Part shown: positions 41,281-50,806 of the stretch, in pieces
Position numbering within the stretch: position 1 is the first letter of the stretch
Layout: each line of letters begins with the position of its first letter
Assembly: GCA_015258065.1 (NCBI GenBank)
Contig: JABZIZ010000004.1
Coordinates: 134,041-198,040, forward strand
Direction of reading: 5' to 3'
Source: Lachnospiraceae bacterium
GTDB lineage: Bacteria; Bacillota; Clostridia; Lachnospirales; Lachnospiraceae
Length of the DNA stretch: 64,000 nucleotides
Position numbers and translations under genes: made by a program
Notes under the pieces: model-generated
Seen by the model: the letters and a program-made list of their open reading frames with translations, nothing else
Database searches by the model: none
What the model was told of the DNA's origin: nothing

Positions 41281-42357
41281 TTATTCTCCCTGCTCCGCAT
41301 GCAGGAGCTTGGCTGCCTGATCCGCCGCCGTTAGCATATCGATCAGTTCATCCAGGTCCCCGTCCAGGATCTGTGCGATCCGGTACAAGGTCACCTTGAT
41401 TCTGTGATCGGTCACCCTTCCCTGGGGAAAATTATAGGTTCTGATTTTCTCTGAACGATCTCCGCTGCCAATCTGGCTTTTGCGCAGTGCCGCCTCTGCG
41501 TCGTGCTGCTTTTCCTGCTCCAGTTCATACAATTTGGCTCGCAGTACCTTCAGCGCCTTGGCGCGGTTTTTGAGCTGACTTTTTTCGTCCTGGCAGGAGA
41601 TGACGATACCGGTAGGCAGGTGCGTCAGTCTGACGGCAGAGTCTGTCGTATTCACACACTGGCCGCCGTTGCCGGAAGCGCGGAACACGTCAAAGCGGCA
41701 GTCGTTCATGTCGATCTCGACGGCAACATCCTCTACTTCCGGCATGATGGCAACCGTGGCGGTCGAGGTATGGATCCTGCCGCCGGATTCGGTCTCCGGT
41801 ACGCGCTGTACCCGGTGAACACCACTCTCATATTTCAGTTTGGACCAGGCACCCTGTCCGTTGATTAAGAAGCTTACGCTCTTCATACCGCCGATGCCGA
41901 TGTCTTCCACACTCATGGTTTCGATGCTCCAGTGCCTTCTTTCGGCATAGCGGGTATACATGCGGTACAAGTTGGAAGCAAAAAGCGCTGCCTCGTCCCC
42001 TCCGACGCCGGCTCTGATTTCCACAATGACATTTTTATCGTCATTCGGATCCTTGGGAAGCAGAAGCAGCTTTAAATGCTGCTCGATTTCCGGAAGTGCC
42101 GCCTTCGCTTCCTGCAATTCGGTCTTTAAAAGGTCCCGCATCTCGGGATCGTTTTCACCTGTTAACATCGACTCGCTCTCTTCGATGGTCTGAAGACAGG
42201 CGCGGTATTTCCCGTATTCCGTCACCAGTTCCTGCAGATCGCTCTGGGTTTTCATTAAAGTCCGAAAACGGTTCTGGTCGGCAGCGACACCCGGTTCGCT
42301 TAATTCCCTTGTAATGTCTTCGTATTTTCGAACAAGATCTTCCAGCTGTTGGAACAT
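41281..42357 (-). CDS. prfA: Peptide chain release factor 1
   Basis: Recognises UAA and UAG stop codons and triggers peptide release. The 358-residue protein carries the RF1 anticodon tripeptide region VQRVPETESGGR and the catalytic GGQ in RASGNGGQCVNTTDSAVR. The residue before GGQ is Asn where Ala is usual and the residue after is Cys where His is usual, modest deviations around an intact GGQ. ATG at 42357 has GAGGA 8 bases upstream; a Met ten codons further out lacks one. PrmC, which methylates the GGQ glutamine, is encoded just upstream on the same strand. Confidence 0.96.
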   Translation of the reverse strand: MFQQLEDLVRKYEDITRELSEPGVAADQNRFRTLMKTQSDLQELVTEYGKYRACLQTIEESESMLTGENDPEMRDLLKTELQEAKAALPEIEQHLKLLLLPKDPNDDKNVIVEIRAGVGGDEAALFASNLYRMYTRYAERRHWSIETMSVEDIGIGGMKSVSFLINGQGAWSKLKYESGVHRVQRVPETESGGRIHTSTATVAIMPEVEDVAVEIDMNDCRFDVFRASGNGGQCVNTTDSAVRLTHLPTGIVISCQDEKSQLKNRAKALKVLRAKLYELEQEKQHDAEAALRKSQIGSGDRSEKIRTYNFPQGRVTDHRIKVTLYRIAQILDGDLDELIDMLTAADQAAKLLHAEQGE

Positions 42358-42513
42358 TCTGTTTATCCTCGATTCTTTCTGAAACATGACCGGAAACGAT
42401 GAGATTTTCCCGATGTGAAAGGATCCGTGATTCTTACACGGGGGAACAACCTATCCGCAGAGGCGGATGGCGGAAACCCTCTAAGGGAACGCCTTCCTGT
42501 AGATTCCGACTGA

Positions 42514-43365
42514 CTAAAGAGGAAGAGGCGGGAGGGTGCCGCAAACCACACGATCCCTTCCGGCAAGATCTTTGATTGATTTTAACGATACCAATCCCGC
42601 CTGTTTCATCAGACGGACTACCGTCGCATTCTGATCATAACCGATTTCGAGCAAGAGATGCCCGCCTCTTTCTAAGAGTAAGGGGAGTAGGGAAAGGATT
42701 CTGCGGTAAAAGTGGAGACCGTCTCCTCCTCCGTCTAATGCCTGCATCGGCTCGTGATCTTTTACCTCCGCTTCCAGCGTGGGAATGACCTCCGTACGAA
42801 TATAGGGAGGATTGGATACGATCAGAGGAAACCGCTCTTCTCTGTGCGTCGGAAACAGATCGCAACAGAGGAAGGAAATGCGAGCTTGTAAGCCCAACCT
42901 TTCCGCATTTGCCCGGGCGACCTGCAGTGCATCTGGAGAAAGATCGGTGGCAACGGCGCTCGTCTCTTTACAAAAATGCAGGAGAGAGAGTGCAATGCAA
43001 CCGGAGCCGGTACAAAGATCGAGGAACCGAGTGCCTGTTGTGAGGAGCGGGAGTGTTTCTTCTACCAGAATCTCCGTGTCGGCTCTGGGAATCAGGACGG
43101 AGGAATTTACCTGAAAAGGTAGTCCCATAAATTCCGCAGTCCCCGTCAAATAGGAAAGAGGAATCCTGTTTGCACGTTTTTGAAGGAGGAAGCGGTAGTG
43201 AGCCTCTTCCTCCGGGGAAAGAATTCGGTCGCCGTGCGCCAGCAGGTCGTGATGCGTGGTATGGCACACATGCTCAAGCAGCAGACGCGCCTCCAGGAGA
43301 GCGTCTGGAACATGGGCTGTGATTAACTGTTCTTTTCCAAAAGAGTAAGATGCTGCGTAATTCAT
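42514..43365 (-). CDS. prmC: Release factor glutamine methyltransferase
   Basis: SAM-dependent methyltransferase that modifies the GGQ glutamine of release factors. The 283 residues include an N-terminal helical domain, the IPLSYLTGTAEFMGLPF stretch, VLIPRADTE, SAM-binding LDLCTGSGCIALSLL and catalytic VSNPPY. Its start overlaps the DUF1385 gene stop (4 bases), and prfA, its substrate gene, follows after about 155 bases in which nothing else is seen. Confidence 0.95.
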   Translation of the reverse strand: MNYAASYSFGKEQLITAHVPDALLEARLLLEHVCHTTHHDLLAHGDRILSPEEEAHYRFLLQKRANRIPLSYLTGTAEFMGLPFQVNSSVLIPRADTEILVEETLPLLTTGTRFLDLCTGSGCIALSLLHFCKETSAVATDLSPDALQVARANAERLGLQARISFLCCDLFPTHREERFPLIVSNPPYIRTEVIPTLEAEVKDHEPMQALDGGGDGLHFYRRILSLLPLLLERGGHLLLEIGYDQNATVVRLMKQAGLVSLKSIKDLAGRDRVVCGTLPPLPL

Positions 43366-44369
43366 CTGCTTTGATCCGAAGCCTCTTCCTCTCCCCGGAT
43401 GATGCCGAAGGCATCTTGCAGGTAGGATCTCCAGTCAAAGATCGCTTCCACGGAGCGAATACCGACCTCAATCATGGAATCATCCGGTTCCCTGGTGGTC
43501 AGACGCTGGAGCATCAGACCGGGTTTAGCCAGAAGCCGCCATAAGATGAAATCGCTGTTGGCCGCTAACAGGATCAGCTCATAGGAGATACCGGAGATGA
43601 GCGGGATGAGCAGAATGCGGATCAGGATGCGGTAGGGAACGCTGCGAACACGGATAAAAAAGAAGAGCACGATGCTGACCAGCATCACGAACAGGAGAAA
43701 GCTGGATCCGCAACGCCTGTGCAGACGGCTGGCCCTCCTGACATTTTCCACATTCAGCGCATGCCCCGATTCCAGGCAGTTAATGCATTTATGTTCCGCG
43801 CCGTGGTAGGCAAACAACCGCTTGGTGTCTTCCATCTGTGCAATCAGGCGGATATAAACAATAAAAAGGAAGATGCGAAGAGCGCCTTCCAGAAGAGAAA
43901 GCAGAACGTCGGAGCGGATGAATTTGGAAAAGAGAGAGGCAATCAAAAAGGGCAGAGCCGTAAAGAGGATCAGAGCAATGGCAAGCGACAGGACAAAGGT
44001 GGCAACGCCAAACAGGGTTTCGTGCGCTTTTGACTTTGTGTTTTTTTCTGTCTCCGTCTTTTCTGCGGAAGCCTTATGGGGAGACGGTTGCGCATGCGTC
44101 TCTTCATCGGTAAAAATAGAAGAGGCGTAGTTTAGGGAGCGGTACCCGAGAGAGAGCGAGTCCAGAAACACAAAAATACCACGGAGAAAGGGAATTTGTC
44201 TAAAAACGGATCCGTACAGAAGGCCGTGAAATTCGCCCACGTCCGTTGCGATTTCTCCATTTTCCCTGCGGACGGAGACGGCATATTGATCTTTGTTGCG
44301 CATCATGACTCCCTCAAGGACGGCCTGCCCGCCGATCCCGGAGTAATGCCTCAGTGCTTGTATTTTCAT
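43362..44369 (-). CDS. DUF1385 membrane protein (YqhQ-like)
   Basis: Membrane protein of 335 residues in the DUF1385 family, function unknown. The N-terminal GIGGQAVLEGVMMRNKDQ is the family hallmark, followed by four or more hydrophobic spans (for example VATFVLSLAIALILFTALPF and SSFLLFVMLVSIVLFFF) and the motif FAYHGAEHKCINCLESG with His and two Cys, a likely metal site. In Clostridia the gene is usually placed between rpmE and prmC, as here. GAGGA before ATG is just past the rpmE terminator. Confidence 0.92.
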   Translation of the reverse strand: MKIQALRHYSGIGGQAVLEGVMMRNKDQYAVSVRRENGEIATDVGEFHGLLYGSVFRQIPFLRGIFVFLDSLSLGYRSLNYASSIFTDEETHAQPSPHKASAEKTETEKNTKSKAHETLFGVATFVLSLAIALILFTALPFLIASLFSKFIRSDVLLSLLEGALRIFLFIVYIRLIAQMEDTKRLFAYHGAEHKCINCLESGHALNVENVRRASRLHRRCGSSFLLFVMLVSIVLFFFIRVRSVPYRILIRILLIPLISGISYELILLAANSDFILWRLLAKPGLMLQRLTTREPDDSMIEVGIRSVEAIFDWRSYLQDAFGIIRGEEEASDQSR

Positions 44370-44380
44370 ATCAAATCCTC

Positions 44381-44414
44381 AAAAAGAGGGCTGAGCTCTT
44401 TGCTCAACCCTCTT
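44381..44414 (-). terminator. Terminator between rpmE and DUF1385
   Basis: Read on the minus strand: GAGGGTTGAGC, 5-base loop, GCTCAGCCCTC, then TTTTTG. It is strong, yet DUF1385-prmC-prfA lie right behind it with no separate promoter seen in the 12 bases left, so partial read-through probably supplies them. Confidence 0.9.
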
Positions 44415-44469
44415 CGATGATACTGCTGTTAGCCTCAAACGAAAATGCAGAGCATTTTCTCTTTGGTTC

Positions 44470-44667
44470 TTACATTCCGTATTTCTTATTGAACTTATCA
44501 ATACGGCCACGTGCCGCTGTCGCTTTCTGCTGTCCTGTATAGAAGGGATGGCACTTGGAACAGATTTCCACGTGAATCTCCGGCTTGGTGCTTCCGACAA
44601 CGAAGGTATTGCCGCAGTTGCAGGTCACAGTAGCCTGGTGGTATTCCGGTTGAATCTCTTTTCTCAT
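44470..44667 (-). CDS. rpmE: Ribosomal protein L31, zinc-binding type
   Basis: Large-subunit protein L31 of 65 residues. It is the zinc (C+) form: Cys pairs in CNCG and CSKCHPFYTG can bind one zinc ion. It begins MRKEIQPEYH and ends RIDKFNKKYGM, as usual. ATG at 44667 follows AAAGGAG; the frame is open upstream but that part is not conserved. First gene of the rpmE-DUF1385-prmC-prfA group. Confidence 0.97.
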   Translation of the reverse strand: MRKEIQPEYHQATVTCNCGNTFVVGSTKPEIHVEICSKCHPFYTGQQKATAARGRIDKFNKKYGM

Positions 44668-44729
44668 GGTCTGGGTACTCCTTTCCGGCGAAGTTTCCGA
44701 CTCCGCATATTCAGTCGAACAATTTAAGA

Positions 44730-44758
44730 ATTTTAGCATAGAAGCAGAGAGAACGCAA
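44730..44758 (-). promoter_or_regulatory. Promoter of rpmE
   Basis: On the minus strand TTGCGT, 17 bases, TAAAAT, about 60 bases before the L31 start. Confidence 0.75.
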
Positions 44759-44815
44759 GAGCTATTTTGTCACCATCATCTATCATAGAAAAAATCCATA
44801 AATTAAGGAAGAAAA

Positions 44816-44844
44816 TTGATCAAACCAATGCAATCTGATAAGAT
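44816..44844 (+). promoter_or_regulatory. Promoter of the C69 peptidase gene
   Basis: TTGATC, 17 bases, TAAGAT, about 60 bases ahead of the ATG at 44907 and divergent from the rpmE promoter. Confidence 0.65.
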
Positions 44845-44906
44845 TATGAGTGATAGATATCAGAAGTATAAAAAATGATGTAATTTTTTTGGAAGGGAGA
44901 AAACCG

Positions 44907-46388
44907 ATGTCATGTACAACGATTTTGGTCGGAAAAAAAGCGAGCTATGACGGCTCCACCATGATCGCCCGGAACATGGATTCCGGTTCGGGAGAATACA
45001 CCCCGAAGAAGATGTGTTATGTTGCCGGAGCAGAGGTACCAAAAATCTACCGCTCCGTGCTCTCCCATGTGGAGATCCCCCTGCCCGAGAAGGCGATGGA
45101 TTTTATCTGTTTCCCGGATGCGTTAGGGGACAAGGGGATCTGGGCAGGAGCAGGAACCAACCGTGCCAATGTGTCCGTCTCCGCAACGGAAACCATTACC
45201 AGCAACGAATTGGTGATGGCGGCGGATCCTTTGGTCGAGCTTCACTTGGAGGGCGATCGGGAGATTCCCGGCGGCATCGGCGAGGAAGATATGACAAGCC
45301 TCCTGCTGCCTTATATTCATTCCGCGAGAGAGGGCGTGATTCGCCTGGGAGAACTGCTCAAAAAATACGGCACCTATGAGATGAACGGAGTGGCCTTTTC
45401 CGACGAAAATGAAATCTGGTGGCTGGAGACGATCGGCGGACATCATTTCATCGCAAAAAGGGTGCCGGACGATGTCTATGTCATGATGGCGAACCAGCAG
45501 GGCATGGATTCCTTTGATCTGGCAGATGCGTTCTCCAAACAGAAGGAACATATCTGCTCGGAAGATCTGCGTGAATTTATGGAGGAGAATCATCTGAATC
45601 TTTCTATGGATCAGGAAATGAATCCGAGAGATGTTTTCGGATCCCATTCGGATGCGGATCATGTCTATAATACCCCGAGAACCTGGTACATCATGAAGAG
45701 ATGGAATCCGTCCGTTTTCACTTATGAAGGCGAGGATGCAGATTACCGCCCGGATTCCGACGACATCCCCTGGTGCATGGTTCCGGAAAAAAAGATTACG
45801 CCTTTTGAGGTGAAATATATTCTGTCCTCCCATTTTCAGGGAACGAAGTACGACTGCTACGGGAAATTCGGCGACACCTCCGAAATCGGGAAACTGCGCC
45901 CGATCGGCATCGAAAGGACAGCTTTTTTATCGCTTCACCAGAACAGAAAAGAGAAGGAGAAGGAGCTTTCGTGCATTACCTGGGTGGCTTTCGGCAGCAA
46001 TGTGTTTAATGCGATGATTCCGCTGTTTTCTGCAGTGGAGAAGATTCCGTCCTATTTTGAAACCACCGGAAAGGAAGTCAGCACGGACAGTTTTTACTGG
46101 AACAACCGCCTCATCGGTGCGCTCGCCGATGCTTCCTATGCAAAGAGCCGTATTCATATCGAGCGTTATCAGGCCAGAGTCCAGGCGAAATGCTATCAGC
46201 TGTTAACGGATTGTAAAAAAGAGGTATTGAAGAAGAAAAGAAGCGGGAAAGAAATCCGAAACATGCTGGAAGAGTGCAACGAAAAGATCGCACTTTGCAC
46301 GAAAAAAGAGACGGAAGACCTGTTGGATAAGGTTTTGTATGAGGCGAGCAGCTCTATGAAAAATTGCTTTGCCAGGAGCGACGCCTGA
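44907..46388 (+). CDS. Peptidase family C69 dipeptidase (PepD-like)
   Basis: N-terminal nucleophile hydrolase, 493 residues, expected to cleave dipeptides. The start MSCTTILVGKKAS places the catalytic Cys at residue 3, to be exposed by removing two residues, and DGSTMIARNMD follows as in Lactobacillus PepD. Further family stretches are GIWAGAGTNRANVSVSATE and the WWLETIGGHH region. No signal peptide is seen, so it is cytoplasmic. ATG at 44907 has GGAAGGGAG upstream. It stands just before a DUF819 transporter; transport of a small peptide or amino acid and its cleavage may be linked, without firm evidence. Confidence 0.9.
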   Translation: MSCTTILVGKKASYDGSTMIARNMDSGSGEYTPKKMCYVAGAEVPKIYRSVLSHVEIPLPEKAMDFICFPDALGDKGIWAGAGTNRANVSVSATETITSNELVMAADPLVELHLEGDREIPGGIGEEDMTSLLLPYIHSAREGVIRLGELLKKYGTYEMNGVAFSDENEIWWLETIGGHHFIAKRVPDDVYVMMANQQGMDSFDLADAFSKQKEHICSEDLREFMEENHLNLSMDQEMNPRDVFGSHSDADHVYNTPRTWYIMKRWNPSVFTYEGEDADYRPDSDDIPWCMVPEKKITPFEVKYILSSHFQGTKYDCYGKFGDTSEIGKLRPIGIERTAFLSLHQNRKEKEKELSCITWVAFGSNVFNAMIPLFSAVEKIPSYFETTGKEVSTDSFYWNNRLIGALADASYAKSRIHIERYQARVQAKCYQLLTDCKKEVLKKKRSGKEIRNMLEECNEKIALCTKKETEDLLDKVLYEASSSMKNCFARSDA

Positions 46389-46555
46389 GCGAAGCGTTCA
46401 TAAGCGGCATAGAGCGAAATATCTACAAGGCACACATCGTAAAGTGCCCATAGGCACACATGGCGAGGGATCCATATCAGACGCCGGGGCGTAAGTTCTC
46501 GCGGGAACGAAAAGCGGGTTCGGCGGATGCACACATGACAACAAAGGAGGATTTT

Positions 46556-47773
46556 ATGGGAGTAGCAACATTGATTTCACCGGAGGATACCTGGGCTCTA
46601 TGGACGGTTCTGGCACTGAGTGCAGCTCTGTCCATCTATCTGGAACAAAAATATGCCTGGGCAAGCAAGATTACGGGCTGTATCTTAGCCACCGTTTTCA
46701 CGTTGGTTTTGGCGAACCTGAACGTGATTCCGACGGACGCACCGGTTTATGATGCGGTTTGGGGCTATGTGGTACCGCTGGCCGTACCGCTTCTGTTATT
46801 TCATGCCAATGTCAAAAAAATCTGGAAAGAATCCGGCAGAATTCTGATCATCTACCTTCTCAGCAGTGTGGGAACCCTGCTGGGCGGCTTTGTCTCCTAT
46901 TTTGCACTAAGGAATGCCATTCCGCAGTTAAACGATATTATTCCGATGTTTGTCGGCACCTACACGGGAGGCTCGGTCAATTTCATTGCGATGTCCGAGC
47001 AGTACAGCGTCCCCGGCAAGACGGTGTCTGCAGCACTGGTGGCGGACAATCTGTTGATGGCACTGTATGTTTTTGTTTTGATCTCACTTCCTTCCATGGC
47101 GATCATCAAGAAACTCTACAAGCATCCTTATGAAGACGCTCTGCTGGCAGCGCAGGCGGGAGATCAGGATCAAAATAAGACGATGGCTGCAAAGTACTGG
47201 GGAGCAAAAGAAATCTCTCTGAAAGACATCGCTTTTGCGGTCGCCATCGCCTTTACCATTGTGACGGTGTCTACGAAGCTGGCAGGACTGATCAGCGGAT
47301 TCTTCTCCGGAGGGGATGTGTTTAGCAAATTCATGGGCGGTTTCTTCGGAAACAAATATCTGTTGATTACCACCATCACGATGCTCATCGCTTCTTTCTT
47401 CCCGAAACAGATGTCTTCGGTCAAGGGAGCGCAGGAGATCGGAACCTTTCTGATTTATCTGTTCTTTGCGGTCATCGGAGCGCCGGCTTCCATCCCCATG
47501 ATTATCAAGGAATCTCCGCTCCTTCTGGTTCTGGCGCTGATTGTGGTTGCGATCAATATGGTCGTTTCCCTCCTCTTCGGAAAACTGTTCCACTTCTCCA
47601 TTGAAGAAATCATCATTGCCTCCAATGCCAATGTGGGAGGCCCTACAACGGCGGCGGCGCTCGCCGTTTCAAAAGGCTGGGGAGAGTTGATCATTCCCGG
47701 ACTGTTAACCGGAACGCTGGGATATGTGCTGGGCAATTATCTGGGGATCTTTGTCGGCATGCTGCTGCACTAA
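46556..47773 (+). CDS. DUF819 family membrane transporter
   Basis: Integral membrane protein of 405 residues with about ten or eleven hydrophobic spans and the repeated Gly-rich loops of DUF819 (YjcL-like), for example VGTYTGGSVNFIA and ASNANVGGPTTAAALA, which are likely inverted-repeat substrate loops. The family is thought to transport organic anions or amino acids; the substrate is unknown. Strong AAAGGAGG before ATG. The 167 bases between it and the peptidase hold three scattered copies of GCACACAT and no gene. Confidence 0.88.
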   Translation: MGVATLISPEDTWALWTVLALSAALSIYLEQKYAWASKITGCILATVFTLVLANLNVIPTDAPVYDAVWGYVVPLAVPLLLFHANVKKIWKESGRILIIYLLSSVGTLLGGFVSYFALRNAIPQLNDIIPMFVGTYTGGSVNFIAMSEQYSVPGKTVSAALVADNLLMALYVFVLISLPSMAIIKKLYKHPYEDALLAAQAGDQDQNKTMAAKYWGAKEISLKDIAFAVAIAFTIVTVSTKLAGLISGFFSGGDVFSKFMGGFFGNKYLLITTITMLIASFFPKQMSSVKGAQEIGTFLIYLFFAVIGAPASIPMIIKESPLLLVLALIVVAINMVVSLLFGKLFHFSIEEIIIASNANVGGPTTAAALAVSKGWGELIIPGLLTGTLGYVLGNYLGIFVGMLLH

Positions 47774-47807
47774 GCTTCTACACGGATGTCAAAAAAATGA
47801 CAGTAAG

Positions 47808-47845
47808 CCACGGGGGATTCCGTTCTCCCGTGGTTTGTTTTTTTA
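47808..47845 (+). terminator. Terminator after the DUF819 gene
   Basis: CCACGGG and CCCGTGG pair around a 12-base loop, followed by TTTGTTTTTTT. It isolates the peptidase-transporter pair from the regulator downstream. Confidence 0.88.
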
Positions 47846-48024
47846 CACTCTTCTTTTCCGGGATCCCGTTTTTTTACCGATATAAAGAGAGAAGCCCTAA
47901 AGTGCCGGTAGCCGGAGAAAAAGGCAGTTGGGAGGGGCTGAATCTATGGAAAACGCTATACTTACAGAGTGCATACGGGTGAGACGTTACGAGACTGAGA
48001 AAGAAAGGGAAGGTGGGTGCGTGC

Positions 48025-48933
48025 ATGAATCATTCGTTAGGGGATATGATCCGGGAACTGCGAAAGGAAAGAAAGCTGACGCAGGAAGAACTGGCGGACG
48101 GGATCTGCTCTGCCGTCTCGATTTCGAGAATCGAAAACGGCAATCAAATGCCCTCGAATGCCATTCTGGAGAGATTGTTGGAGCGGCTTGGCACCAGTAC
48201 CTATGAGATTTGCAATGTCTATTTTCAAAACGAAAGGCAGCAGGAATTTGAGAGGCTGGCGGAGCAGGCGGGAGGAGCACTGACAGAAGGAAAAATCAGA
48301 GAAGCAGAGGACTTTTTGAATCGGTTGAAATCCTATGAAGAGAAAGATCCTCACTTTCTTCAAACGGTTCTGTTGGTAGAGGGAACCATACAGTTCTTTC
48401 AGTCGGATCCGAACTGCATCCGGACACTGGAGATGGCGATTCGACAGACAAAACCGGAAATTCAGCTGGAAGATTTGAGAAATATCCTGTTCGATGTAAC
48501 GGAGGTGAATACGATCTGCGTGCTGAGTGCCGCTTATGATCAGTGGGGAGAGGTGCTGCGGGCGATTCGGATCGGAGAAGAACTCTACCGGGCAATGGAA
48601 AAACATCATAGCCACTTGAAATCCTTTGGCGTCTTGCGGATCAATGTGGCGATGAATCTGTCCCAGTTTTTGTGTAAGGAAGGGCGTTATGAAGAGGCAC
48701 TTGCTTATATTACGAGGGCGGAAGCCATCAGCGAGGAAATTTCGGAAATGAGTCTGCTTCCGGAAGTGGAGTTCCTGAAGGCAAAAATTCTTTTTTTCAC
48801 CCACAAAACAGAGGAGTGTAAACGGATCATTCAGGCAATTGTCCCCTATATGGAGCTGATCCATAAGGACCATTTCGCGGAGATGGCACAAGAATTTGCA
48901 ACTTCGCAGCTGGGACTTTTCCTTAACAAATGA
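48025..48933 (+). CDS. XRE-type regulator with TPR-like C-terminus (RRNPP-like)
   Basis: A 302-residue regulator with an N-terminal XRE helix-turn-helix (about residues 5-58, RKLTQEELADGICSAVSISRIENG) and a long all-helical C-terminal part with tetratricopeptide-like segments (KEGRYEEALAYITRAEAIS). This layout is that of the RRNPP/Rgg group, which often sense short secreted peptides; no pheromone gene is recognised nearby, so peptide sensing is only an inference. AAGGTGG lies 8 bases before ATG. It is followed by an ABC exporter-type gene and a lipoprotein gene on the same strand, plausible targets. Confidence 0.82.
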   Translation: MNHSLGDMIRELRKERKLTQEELADGICSAVSISRIENGNQMPSNAILERLLERLGTSTYEICNVYFQNERQQEFERLAEQAGGALTEGKIREAEDFLNRLKSYEEKDPHFLQTVLLVEGTIQFFQSDPNCIRTLEMAIRQTKPEIQLEDLRNILFDVTEVNTICVLSAAYDQWGEVLRAIRIGEELYRAMEKHHSHLKSFGVLRINVAMNLSQFLCKEGRYEEALAYITRAEAISEEISEMSLLPEVEFLKAKILFFTHKTEECKRIIQAIVPYMELIHKDHFAEMAQEFATSQLGLFLNK

Positions 48934-49036
48934 GGTAAGAAAATCTTTAACATGTGACGTTATGGTTTTAGGAACCGCCCTCCGTTATATTGGTTTTACA
49001 AGGACGAGAGAGAATGTAAGGAAGGAGGGAACGAGC

Positions 49037-50731
49037 ATGATCAAATATTTTACTTATAAAAACAAGGGTCCTTTTGGTGGTTATCTGATCCTACAGGTGT
49101 TGCAGATTGCGGCAACGATTGGAGTAGCTCTCCTGCTGAACTGGATCATTGACCGCCTTTTATGGAGAATCGAAGGAAAACAGTTGGCGGGATTATGGGC
49201 GGACTTTGCCGTCTGTGCCGGATATGCGGCACTTCTTGGAATTCTCATCCTGCTGAGCGGCCTTATGAAGGCAATCTGTATGCGGAATGTCATGACGCAC
49301 CTTCGGGAAGACCTGTCGGCAGGTTTTTTATCCATGAAAATGGAAGATTTCCGGAAAAAGAGTTCGGCCCAGTACCTCTCTCTGATGAATCAGAACGTGG
49401 CGCTGGTAGAGGAGAATTATTTTAAGAATGGGTGCTCCATTTTTGAAGGCTTTGTCAGCATGGCGATTGCTGCGATTCTATTGGCCTATTTGAATCCGAT
49501 TCTGGCGCTTGTTTCGATCGCGCTGATGTCCATCCCCAGCCTGATTCCGCAGCTGTTTGGAAGGAAGCTAAAGGCAGGGCAGACCGCTATTGTAGAAGCG
49601 ACGGGGGCTTACAACGTTTCCATCAAAGACTTGTTCCAGGGATTTGAGGTGATCAAAGGGTATCACGTCGAAAAGGAAATGCAGGCGGATCACAAATCCT
49701 TCCTGGGCGGGATGGAGAAGAAAAAGGCAGGCTTTCAGAAAATCATGTCAGTGGTCTACTGCTTTGCCAATGCATCCGGCGTGGCGGTCCAGTTTCTGGT
49801 GATTACAATCGCAGGGATGTTGGCAGTAAGGGGATACCTGACGCTTGGCAGCATCATTGCCCTGACACAATTAACCGGGCAGGTGATTACGCCTGTTTTT
49901 CAGATGTCCGCGAAATTCAGTCTGTTGCGTTCGACAAAACCGTTGCGGGAAGAAATGGAGCAGATTGTAAGAATCAGCCAAAAGACAGAGGACAGCAAGG
50001 AAGTACAGCTGGAAAAGGAGCTTCAACTGCAAGGGATTTCCTATTCCTATGAGGAGGGAGAACCTGTACTTTCGGGGATCGATCTTTTATTCGAAGCGGG
50101 AAAACATTATGCCCTCGTGGGGAAAAGTGGAAGCGGCAAGAGTACGCTTTTACAGATCATCGGCGGGTACTTGGAAAAGCAGGGAGGAGAACTTTGGGTA
50201 GACGGGAGAGGGGGGGAGATTCCGTCGTCAATCATGATGCAGCAGAATGTCTTTTTGTTCGATAAAACGCTTAAAGAGAATTTGTGCCTCTACCGGCAGT
50301 TTGACGAAGCACAGATACAGAGGGCACTGGATCAGGCAGGTCTGACGGATACGGTGGCAGCTTTGCCGGAGGGAATGGATACCTGTGTGAAAGAAAACGG
50401 TTCTCGATTTTCCGGAGGAGAAAAACAGCGGATTGCGCTGGCAAGAGCCATTCTTCACGGAGAAGAATTGCTTCTGATGGACGAAGCGACATCGGCGCTG
50501 GACAAGCGCACCGCAGGGCAGATCGAACAGCAGTTGTCTGAGTGTAAAGAGCTGACGCTGATCTCGGTCACCCACCGCCTGGATCCTGCCATCCTTGAGA
50601 AGTATGACGAAGTGATCGTTCTGGATCATGGACAGGTCGTGGAGAAGGGAGCCTATCAGGAGTTGTTGGCAAGAAAGGGCGCCTTGCAGGAACTGGTGCA
50701 GGAAGAGGAGGCTGCGCCACTTCCCCAATAG
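49037..50731 (+). CDS. ABC transporter, fused membrane and ATPase domains (exporter type)
   Basis: Half-transporter of 564 residues with an N-terminal six-helix exporter domain (about residues 10-320) and a C-terminal nucleotide-binding domain: Walker A GKSGSGKSTLL, Q-loop MMQQNVFLF, signature FSGGEKQRIALARA, Walker B LLLMDEATSALD and H-loop SVTHRL. It should work as a homodimer at the membrane, exporting a peptide, lipid or drug. There is no peptidase C39 domain. ATG at 49037 has a perfect AAGGAGG; in-frame codons upstream overlap the regulator gene. The adjacent RRNPP-like regulator suggests controlled export of a peptide or defence against one. Confidence 0.92.
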   Translation: MIKYFTYKNKGPFGGYLILQVLQIAATIGVALLLNWIIDRLLWRIEGKQLAGLWADFAVCAGYAALLGILILLSGLMKAICMRNVMTHLREDLSAGFLSMKMEDFRKKSSAQYLSLMNQNVALVEENYFKNGCSIFEGFVSMAIAAILLAYLNPILALVSIALMSIPSLIPQLFGRKLKAGQTAIVEATGAYNVSIKDLFQGFEVIKGYHVEKEMQADHKSFLGGMEKKKAGFQKIMSVVYCFANASGVAVQFLVITIAGMLAVRGYLTLGSIIALTQLTGQVITPVFQMSAKFSLLRSTKPLREEMEQIVRISQKTEDSKEVQLEKELQLQGISYSYEEGEPVLSGIDLLFEAGKHYALVGKSGSGKSTLLQIIGGYLEKQGGELWVDGRGGEIPSSIMMQQNVFLFDKTLKENLCLYRQFDEAQIQRALDQAGLTDTVAALPEGMDTCVKENGSRFSGGEKQRIALARAILHGEELLLMDEATSALDKRTAGQIEQQLSECKELTLISVTHRLDPAILEKYDEVIVLDHGQVVEKGAYQELLARKGALQELVQEEEAAPLPQ

Positions 50732-50746
50732 AAAAAACGGAACGGA

Positions 50747-50776
50747 TTGATTTAGACCGGTAGGATGCGATAAAAT
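50747..50776 (+). promoter_or_regulatory. Promoter of the DUF4300 lipoprotein
   Basis: TTGATT, 18 bases, TAAAAT, about 30 bases before the ATG, so the lipoprotein can be made separately from the exporter. Confidence 0.65.
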
Positions 50777-50806
50777 CTTACAAAAGAAAAAGATTGGGGG
50801 AACAGA

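Noticed and set aside
47928..48206. Possible small gene before the RRNPP-like regulator (pheromone candidate)
   Set aside because: It overlaps the regulator's helix-turn-helix in another frame and lacks a signal peptide; the GGAGG-like stretch before an internal ATG is likely chance.
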